From Streptomyces sp. NBC_00457 (lineage in GTDB: Bacteria; Actinomycetota; Actinomycetes; Streptomycetales; Streptomycetaceae), in the NCBI RefSeq assembly GCF_036014015.1, contig NZ_CP107905.1, positions 9,734,001 to 9,798,000 of the forward strand: 64,000 nucleotides of DNA, written 5' to 3'. Of this stretch, positions 58,202-64,000 are shown piece by piece. How positions within the stretch are numbered: position 1 is the stretch's first letter; the number at the start of each line of letters is the position of its first letter. The position numbers and the translations under genes were made by a program. Under the pieces are notes generated by a model that saw nothing but the letters and a program-made list of their open reading frames with translations, had not been told where the DNA came from and ran no database searches.

Positions 58202-59739
58202 CCACCGGATTCTGGGCCCAGGCCGCCGAAGACCCCAGCCGTACGGTGCTCATCGCGCCGGACGGCGAGCCCTGGACCGCGGGCCGCCTCCACACCGCGG
58301 CCAACCAACTCGTGCACGGCCTGCGCGCCGCCGGACTCGAACGCGGCGACGCCTTCGCGGTCGTCCTGCCCAACGGTCCCGAGTTCTTCACCGCGTATCT
58401 GGCCGCCACCCAGGCCGGGTTCTACCTCGTCCCCATCAACCACCACTTCGTCGGCCCCGAGATCGCCTGGATCGTCGCCGACTCCGGCGCCAAGGTGCTC
58501 CTCGCCCACGAACGGTTCGCAGGACCCGCGCGTCAGGCCGCCGACGAGGCGGGCCTTGCGCCCTCCCACCGGTACGCCGTCGGCACGGTCGAGAGCTTCC
58601 GGCCGTATGCCGAACTCCTCAACGGGCAACCGGAGTCGGCGCCCGCCGACCGCACGCTCGGCTGGGTCATGAACTACACCTCGGGCACCACCGGCCGCCC
58701 CCGCGGCATCCGCCGCCCCCTGCCCGGCAAGCTCCCGGAAGAGTCCTATCTCGGCGGCTTCCTCGGCATCTTCGGCATCCAGCCGTTCGACGACAACGTG
58801 CACCTCGTCTGCTCGCCGCTCTACCACACCGCCGTCCTTCAATTCGCGGGCGCGTCCCTGCACATCGGCCACCGTCTCGTCCTGATGGACAAGTGGACGC
58901 CCGAGGAGATGCTCCGCCTGATCGACACCCACCGGTGCACGCACACCCATATGGTCCCGACACAGTTCCACCGGCTGCTCGCATTGCCGGACCACACAAA
59001 GCGGTCGTACGACGTGTCGTCCATGCGGCACGCCATCCATGGCGCCGCGCCCTGCCCCGACCACGTGAAGCGGGCCATGATCGACTGGTGGGGCGACTGT
59101 GTCGAGGAGTACTACGCCGCCAGCGAGGGGGGCGGTGCCTTCGCGACCGCCGAGGACTGGCTCAAGAAGCCCGGCACGGTCGGCAAGGCCTGGCCCATCA
59201 GCGAACTCGCGATCTTCGACGACGACGGCACCAGGCTGCCGCCCGGCGAACTCGGCACCGTCTACATGAAGATGACCACGGGCGGCTTCGCCTACCACAA
59301 GGACGAGAGCAAGACCCGCAGGAACCGTATCGGCGACTTCTTCACCGTCGGCGACCTCGGCTTCCTCGACGAGGACGGCTATCTCTTCCTCCGCGACCGC
59401 AAGATCGACATGATCATCTCGGGCGGGGTCAACATCTACCCCGCCGAGATCGAGTCCGCCCTGCTCGCCCACCCCGCCGTCGCCGACGCCGCCGCCTTCG
59501 GCATCCCGCACGACGACTGGGGCGAGGAGGTCAAGGCCGTCGTCGAACCGGCCCCCGGCCATGAACCCGGCCCCGACCTCGCCGCCGCGATCCTCGACCA
59601 CTGCGCCGAGCACCTCGCGGGCTACAAGCGGCCCAAGAGCGTCGACTTCATCGCGGAGATGCCGCGGGATCCCAACGGGAAGCTGTACAAGCGGCGGTTG
59701 CGGGATCCGTACTGGGAGGGGCGGACGCGTCCGGTGTGA
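58198..59739 (+). CDS. Acyl-CoA synthetase (AMP-binding, FadD-like)
   Basis: Activates a carboxylic acid to its CoA ester via an acyl-AMP; 513 residues. MNYTSGTTGRPRGIRR is the ATP-binding P-loop, YYAASEGGG the A5-type motif, FTVGDLGFLDEDGYLFLRDR the A7/A8 hinge and PKSVDFIAEMPRDPNGKLYK the A10 Lys region. GTG 58198 overlaps the preceding stop. With the FMN enzyme it forms a two-gene operon for uptake and processing of an acid, plausibly a steroid or fatty acid side chain given the nearby acyl-CoA dehydrogenase. A hairpin terminator follows. Confidence 0.93.
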   Translation: MTTGFWAQAAEDPSRTVLIAPDGEPWTAGRLHTAANQLVHGLRAAGLERGDAFAVVLPNGPEFFTAYLAATQAGFYLVPINHHFVGPEIAWIVADSGAKVLLAHERFAGPARQAADEAGLAPSHRYAVGTVESFRPYAELLNGQPESAPADRTLGWVMNYTSGTTGRPRGIRRPLPGKLPEESYLGGFLGIFGIQPFDDNVHLVCSPLYHTAVLQFAGASLHIGHRLVLMDKWTPEEMLRLIDTHRCTHTHMVPTQFHRLLALPDHTKRSYDVSSMRHAIHGAAPCPDHVKRAMIDWWGDCVEEYYAASEGGGAFATAEDWLKKPGTVGKAWPISELAIFDDDGTRLPPGELGTVYMKMTTGGFAYHKDESKTRRNRIGDFFTVGDLGFLDEDGYLFLRDRKIDMIISGGVNIYPAEIESALLAHPAVADAAAFGIPHDDWGEEVKAVVEPAPGHEPGPDLAAAILDHCAEHLAGYKRPKSVDFIAEMPRDPNGKLYKRRLRDPYWEGRTRPV

Positions 59740-59764
59740 GCGGCCACTCCATACGGGTGGGAGG

Positions 59765-59796
59765 TGTGGGTCCGCCCCATGTGGGACGGACCCACA
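59765..59796 (+). terminator. Hairpin after acyl-CoA synthetase
   Basis: TGTGGGTCCG (59765-59774) and CGGACCCACA (59787-59796) form a perfect 10-bp stem with a 12-nt loop, between the synthetase stop and the converging pseudogene. It probably ends both transcripts. Confidence 0.65.
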
Positions 59797-59802
59797 TCGC
59801 CG

Positions 59803-60703
59803 TCACCGGTGTTCGGTCACCCGCACCACCCCCAGGGCGGGCGAGGAGGCGATGTCCTTCTCGCAGAACCGCGCGGTCACCCACTTCTCACCCGAGAACA
59901 ACCGGGTCTGGTCGCTGAAGTGGGGCGAGTTCGGGTTCGAGGACTGGGAGTACGTCAGGAGCGTGCGGGCCACCGGACAGCGGCTGCCGTCCCAGCCCAC
60001 GGCCTGGATGTGGCTGGCGCCGAACGACACGTCCCGGTAGCCGCCCTTCGCCGTGTCCCAGACGGCCTCGATCTTGTTCCACACCCCCAGGAACTCGGTG
60101 CCACCGCCCACGGGCAGGCGCTGCCCCTTCCGTACGACGTACTGGTGGTCCCCGAGCCGCGCGTCCAGCGGGATGCCCGCCGCGCGCAGCTCCGCCACCG
60201 CGTCGGCGAGGGCGGTGGTGAAGCCCGGTGCGTCGGTGTTGAGCGTGTGGGGGGGTGCCGACCGGGTCGGCCTGTGAGAACGGGACCTTCCAGAGCTGCG
60301 CGGACGGCACGGCGGCGCGCAGCTTGCGCCAGAACCGGTCGAAGAGCAGCGCACCCCGGCTGTCGCTGTTCATCGTGCGGTCCCAGGACTTCAGCACACC
60401 GCAGGCCCGGCTCACGTCAACTGCTGTACCCCTGCTGCTCGTTGCGAGTCGGCCGGGAAGCGCCGCGCACGCCCGTGCCGCGTCGGCCGCGGCCAGCTCA
60501 CCGGCGGTCGAGCGGTTCGCGAACTGCTGCCGCTGGAGATCCCGGACGGTGAGCCCGCCCTTCGCCGCCAGGTCCGCGACATCGGCGACGGCGCCACGGG
60601 TCCGCACGGAAGCGACCGTACGGACCGGGCCGAAGGCCCGCTCATAGCCGGTGATCTGCTGGTCGAGGTTGGTCAGCCAGGCGCTGTCATTGGAGTTGGC
60701 CAA
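59803..60703 (-). pseudogene. Penicillin acylase-family enzyme, C-terminal remnant with frameshift
   Basis: The minus strand reads ANSNDSAWLTNLDQQITGYE, FANRSTAGELAAADAARACA and ALLFDRFWRKLRAAVPSAQL. After a shift near 60260 it continues TLNTDAPGFTTALADAV, GGGTEFLGVWNKIEAVWDTA and SHIQAVGWDGSRCPVARTLL. This is the C-terminal half of the beta chain of a penicillin/AHL acylase (Ntn-hydrolase). The signal peptide, alpha chain and the nucleophile Ser are missing. It breaks off at 60703 beside insertion-sequence debris. Confidence 0.8.
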
Positions 60704-61193
60704 GGTAGGGGGCGTGGAGAAAGACGCTGGTCAACCTGGCTGCTAACCCTGGATATTCAGCGCATTGGGTGATCTGACACCCCGATAGCAGAAAGGTGCC
60801 GTTGACCCGCAAGGATAGGACTCCGTTCGCCTCGAAATTTCGTGACGGTCCGCCGACGGAGTCGGTGGACCGTTTTCGTGCCGTGGTCTGTGGTTGTGCA
60901 GGCTGAAGACCCGAGTGTCGCTTCGGGATGGCGCCGGATTCCACTGCTCTGGGTGTTGAGGTGCTGTCGAAGGGGCGGGGCGTCCATTGGTCAGCCTGGG
61001 TCCGGGAGTTGGTTGAGCCGGTCGAGGGCGGCGGTGATGTGGTTGCTCCAGGGCCGATGCCGGGATGGTGTGTCGTGGTGTGGTGGAGCCCGGTTGCGCG
61101 CTGTGCTCAGGCCGCGGTGGCGAGGCCGGCGACCGCTCCGGCTCATCCCCTACCCGCACTCGGGACTGCTGCGTGATCAGGTGACAGCGGGGT
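60704..61193. other. Mobile-element debris, no intact gene
   Basis: About 490 bp with no clear gene. On the minus strand a short frame ends RPWSNHITAALDRLNQLPDPG at the stop 60991-60993, which reads like the C-terminus of an actinobacterial transposase, but I cannot name the family. It sits between two broken genes. Confidence 0.3.
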
Positions 61194-62021
61194 TTATGCA
61201 GCCAGGGCTGCGGGTGGGGTCATGATGGTCTCGTACTCGACAGGGGTCAATCTGGCCAGACGTCTCTGCCGCCGCCGACGGTGGTAGGTGCGTTCGATCC
61301 AGGTCACGATCGCGATCCGCAACTCCTGTCGGGTGCTCCAGACTTGGCGATCCAGGACGTTCTTCTGCAGCAGCGCGAAGAAGCTCTCCATGGCCGCGTT
61401 GTCGCCGGCCGCGCCGACCCGGCCCATCGAGCCGACCAGGCCGTGCCGGGCGAGAGTGGACACGAACTTTCGGGACCGGAATTGGGCGAGTTCAATTGGT
61501 CGTTGCAACACCGGTCTGTTGCAGCGAGCGTAGCTGCTCTTCGAAGACCTCGGCGGGCGACCGCGGACTGAAGGGCCATCACCGCGAGGCGGGACTTCAT
61601 TCGCGAGTCGATGGAGTAGCCCACGATCCGGCCCGAGAACACGTCCTTGACCGCACACAGGTAGAGCTTCCCCTCGCCGGTGGAGTGCTCGGTGATGTCG
61701 GTCAGCCACAGCCGGTTCGGCGCCGTGGCAGTGAAGTCCCGCCGCACCTTGTCGTCGTGGACCGGCGGCCCGGCCTTGGCGTTCTTGCCGCGGCCTGTCC
61801 GCTTGCCGAAGGTGCTCCACCAGCGGTTGTCCCGGCAGATCCGCCAGGCGGTGCGCTCCGCCATCGCCTCGCCCGCGGCGCGGACCTCGTCGGCAAGGAG
61901 GCGATGGCCGAACTCAGGGTCGTCGCGGTGCGCGTCGAACAGGGCGTTGGCCCGGTATGCCTCGGCCAGTTCGGCGTCGGTGACCGGGTTGATTCTCAAC
62001 TCATACTCCTGCCGACGCCGT
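61194..62021 (-). pseudogene. IS3-family transposase (orfB), disrupted
   Basis: The minus strand carries [37 protein letters not shown] and [20 protein letters not shown] (first catalytic Asp), then [19 protein letters not shown]. The HSDRGSQ segment with the second Asp has been replaced by unrelated residues and the frame changes. It resumes [37 protein letters not shown] (final Glu) and TPVEYETIMTPPAALAA. The start of orfB and all of orfA are missing. It cannot transpose. Confidence 0.82.
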
Positions 62022-62148
62022 TGAGCCCCGGCCGTGGGCATGTCTGTTATATGAGGTTGCTGTGGGGAGGGGTCCCGGAGCCGATGCGGACCCTGGTGAG
62101 CACGCACGTGCGTGTGCCGAGAAAACCGACGGACCGAGGAAACCACCG

Positions 62149-62952
62149 ATGCCCCCCTCCGCCAGCCTCGCGCGCGGAGTCGCGCCCTCCCCGCCCGGCA
62201 CCCTGCACGCGCGCACCGTCGACTGCGACCTCAGCGCACCACCCAGGCAGGGCCTGACGGTCCGCTTCGGGCGGGGCGAGAAGCCGGACGTGGACCTGGG
62301 CGTCGGTGTGGACGACCTGCGGGTGAGCCGACGCCACGGTGAGCTGACCTACCGTCAGGGTTCGTGGTGGCTGCGCAACACCGGGCAGCAGCTCGTGCGG
62401 CTGCCCCGCGGTCGGATGATGCACCTCAGCTCCGAGCCGATCCCGCTCGCCACCGGCTACACCCCGCTGTTCGTGACGGGCTCCGGCTACCGCGAGCACC
62501 TGGTCGAGCTATACGTGACGGGCCACGATGGCCCGTGGCCGGTTTCGCACCGCCACGGCGGAGACGTACGGCCGGTGACCTGGCCGCTCGACGACGACGA
62601 ACGCCTGCTGCTGGTCGTCCTCGGCCAGCGTTACTTGCTGTACGAGGAGGACCCGCGGCCCTTGACGTACGCCATGGCCGCCAGGCAACTCGCCTACCTC
62701 CGCCCGGACGGCAACTGGACCGAGCACCGGATCGAGCACCGGATCGAGGCCGTATGCCGCCGCCTGCACCACGCCGATTTCCAGTACCCGCTGATGCCCG
62801 GCACATCGCACGGCCGCCCCTCCAACAACGCCCTGCTGCACAACCTGCTCAGAGGGCTGGTGGAGTCGACGACGCTCGTGCCGCCGGACTTGGACCTGAT
62901 GGAGGACGACACCGCCTGGCCGGACCCCGACACCGAGCCCCGACGCGGCTGA
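62149..62952 (+). CDS. FHA-domain protein
   Basis: 267 residues. The N-terminal FHA domain shows [37 protein letters not shown], the Arg/Ser-Arg-His positions that bind phosphothreonine. The C-terminal part ([35 protein letters not shown]) looks like a winged-helix region seen in Streptomyces FHA regulators. ATG 62149 follows GAGGA. It may read signals from Ser/Thr kinases such as the one at 49.5 kb, but there is no direct link. Confidence 0.85.
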   Translation: MPPSASLARGVAPSPPGTLHARTVDCDLSAPPRQGLTVRFGRGEKPDVDLGVGVDDLRVSRRHGELTYRQGSWWLRNTGQQLVRLPRGRMMHLSSEPIPLATGYTPLFVTGSGYREHLVELYVTGHDGPWPVSHRHGGDVRPVTWPLDDDERLLLVVLGQRYLLYEEDPRPLTYAMAARQLAYLRPDGNWTEHRIEHRIEAVCRRLHHADFQYPLMPGTSHGRPSNNALLHNLLRGLVESTTLVPPDLDLMEDDTAWPDPDTEPRRG

Positions 62953-63017
62953 AGCGCGTCAGCGTGCGGGCAGTTCGGAGGCGGAGGAGCGGGCGAGGGC
63001 GGTCACCCCTACCCAAG

Positions 63018-63032
63018 TTTGCACAGTGCAAA
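63018..63032. promoter_or_regulatory. TTTGCAC-A-GTGCAAA palindrome
   Basis: Perfect 7-bp arms with a single central base, in the 119-bp gap between two converging genes. Such sites usually sit in promoters of TetR-like genes, so its place at 3' ends is odd; it may be left over from a lost regulator gene. Confidence 0.4.
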
Positions 63033-63071
63033 AGAGGCGTCCGGGTCGGGTGAACTTCGTCTGGTACGTGA

Positions 63072-64000
63072 CTACGCGGCCGCCGTGTGGACTGCGCGCA
63101 GAGCGCTCTGGTGACTCAGCCAGCCGACCGGCCTGCCGTGCGCGGTGTCGAGGACCGGCACCCCGGTGCCCGCCGCCGAGAGCAGGACGTGGAGAGCCTG
63201 TGCCAGGGGCTGGTCCACGGTCACGGGCGCGGGTGGCTCGGTGAGCTGCCCGGCCCGGGCGGGCGCGGTGTCGGCTTGTTCTGCGAGTGCCTCGGCGACT
63301 GCCTGGGCAGTGACGACACCGATGTAGCCCCCAGTGTCGTCGACCACCGGGAGCGCGCCATGGCCGGACAGGCTCAGCAGGTCGGCGGCGTCGGACAGAG
63401 CGGTGGACGACGGCAGGGGCGTGGGTAGGGGATCCATGACGGCGCCGACGTGCTGGGCGCCGATCAGGGCACCGTGGGCGGGGCCGTCGAGGTCGACGCC
63501 GCGTCGGCGCAGCTTGAGCGTGTAGATGGTGTCGCGCGAGAGCAGGCGGCTCACGGCTGTGGCGAGCACGATCGCCAGCATCAGGGGAAGGATGATCGAG
63601 TACTGGCCGGTCAGCTCGAAGAGGATCACCACGGCGGTGATCGGCGCGCGGGACGCGCCGGCGAAGACGGCACCCATGCCGGCCAGCGCGTAGGCGCCCA
63701 CGGCTCCGGCCGTGCCGGGCAGCAGGTTGTGTGCGCCGATGCCGTACGCCGCTCCGAGCATCGCCCCGATGAACAGGCTGGGCGCGAACACTCCGCCCGA
63801 GCCGCCGATGCCGATGGTCAGGCTGGTCGCCAGCATCTTTCCTGCCAGCAGCAGGAGCAGGAAGCTGATCGCGTAGCCGCCCCCGGTGGCCTTCTCCAGC
63901 ACCGGATAACCGACGCCGTACATCTGCGGCAGAGCCAGGAGCACCAGGCCGAGTGCCAGTCCGCCGACTGCCGGGCGCAGCCACTCCGGTCCGCGCCAGG
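63072..64000 (-). CDS. ClC-family chloride channel with CBS domains (partial)
   Basis: The gene runs off the right edge; about 309 C-terminal residues are present. The membrane part includes GGSGGVFAPSLFIGAMLGAAYG, the conserved GxFxP anion-site loop, and later helices (GAVFAGASRAPITAVVILFE). It is followed by two CBS domains (VGAVMDPLPTPLPSSTALSD; ALPVVDDTGGYIGVVT and PVTVDQPLAQALHVLL; GVPVLDTAHGRPVGWLS) that bind nucleotides and gate transport. ClC proteins conduct chloride or exchange it for protons. The start lies outside the window. Confidence 0.9.
   Translation of the reverse strand, partial: WRGPEWLRPAVGGLALGLVLLALPQMYGVGYPVLEKATGGGYAISFLLLLLAGKMLATSLTIGIGGSGGVFAPSLFIGAMLGAAYGIGAHNLLPGTAGAVGAYALAGMGAVFAGASRAPITAVVILFELTGQYSIILPLMLAIVLATAVSRLLSRDTIYTLKLRRRGVDLDGPAHGALIGAQHVGAVMDPLPTPLPSSTALSDAADLLSLSGHGALPVVDDTGGYIGVVTAQAVAEALAEQADTAPARAGQLTEPPAPVTVDQPLAQALHVLLSAAGTGVPVLDTAHGRPVGWLSHQSALRAVHTAAA

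Overview
The window is high-GC actinobacterial DNA that looks like a Streptomyces chromosome, probably an accessory or arm-like part. The reasons are the strong codon bias, frequent GTG starts, 4-nt stop/start overlaps, families such as DUF397/XRE, MmyB-type regulators and CYP105-like P450 with a 3Fe-4S ferredoxin, and a typical Streptomyces GGGGCGCGG intergenic hairpin. I see no rRNA, tRNA or CRISPR.

Layout. 0.3-9.9 kb: a glycoside-use island with a GH1 beta-glycosidase, a ThuA-like/Gfo-Idh-MocA pair and two divergent GH78 alpha-L-rhamnosidases. Three of its promoters share a TGGAACG(A/T)T(A/G)CA LacI-type site. 10-11.8 kb: broken SGNH-hydrolase and SRPBCC genes around an intact NAD(P)-binding protein. 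12.1-20.6 kb: seven minus-strand genes, in transcription order P450, ferredoxin, ferredoxin reductase, aldehyde dehydrogenase, SDR, MFS exporter and epoxide hydrolase. This looks like oxidative breakdown of a hydrophobic, possibly terpenoid, compound. 20.8-30.5 kb: an orphan OmpR-type regulator, a lipoprotein, a kinase-kinase-regulator operon, an SGNH hydrolase behind a frameshifted DMT transporter, and an MMPL exporter. Three copies of a 71-bp tripartite DNA element occur here with exactly conserved internal spacing.

30.7-39.2 kb: an accessory block. At its left is an IS630 remnant abutting a truncated nuclease-like gene; at its right are a frameshifted excisionase and integrase meeting tail to tail. 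Inside are a DUF397/XRE/DUF6879 regulatory module and a candidate RiPP locus: small upstream ORFs, two long perfect inverted repeats, a radical SAM/SPASM enzyme, a 55-residue peptide ending in a CSC-containing tail, and a GNAT protein. This is my best candidate for an undescribed system.

39.5-46 kb: a PaaX-like regulator facing a NitT/TauT-type ABC operon, then an ATP-grasp protein and an RpiB-like protein. 46-59.7 kb: small conserved proteins, a Cys-rich four-helix (Csp-like) protein, an acyl-CoA dehydrogenase/MpaB pair behind a KstR-like site, a Ser/Thr kinase with eight 42-residue repeats, an FAD oxidoreductase, an SDR divergent from an MmyB-type regulator, a secreted serine hydrolase, and a nitronate monooxygenase/acyl-CoA synthetase operon. 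59.8-62 kb: a truncated penicillin-acylase pseudogene and a broken IS3 transposase. 62.1-64 kb: an FHA protein and a ClC channel running off the right edge.

Starts were chosen by ribosome-binding sites and overlaps. Family names come from recognised motifs, not searches. Several genes carry single frameshifts; these could be true decay or sequence errors.
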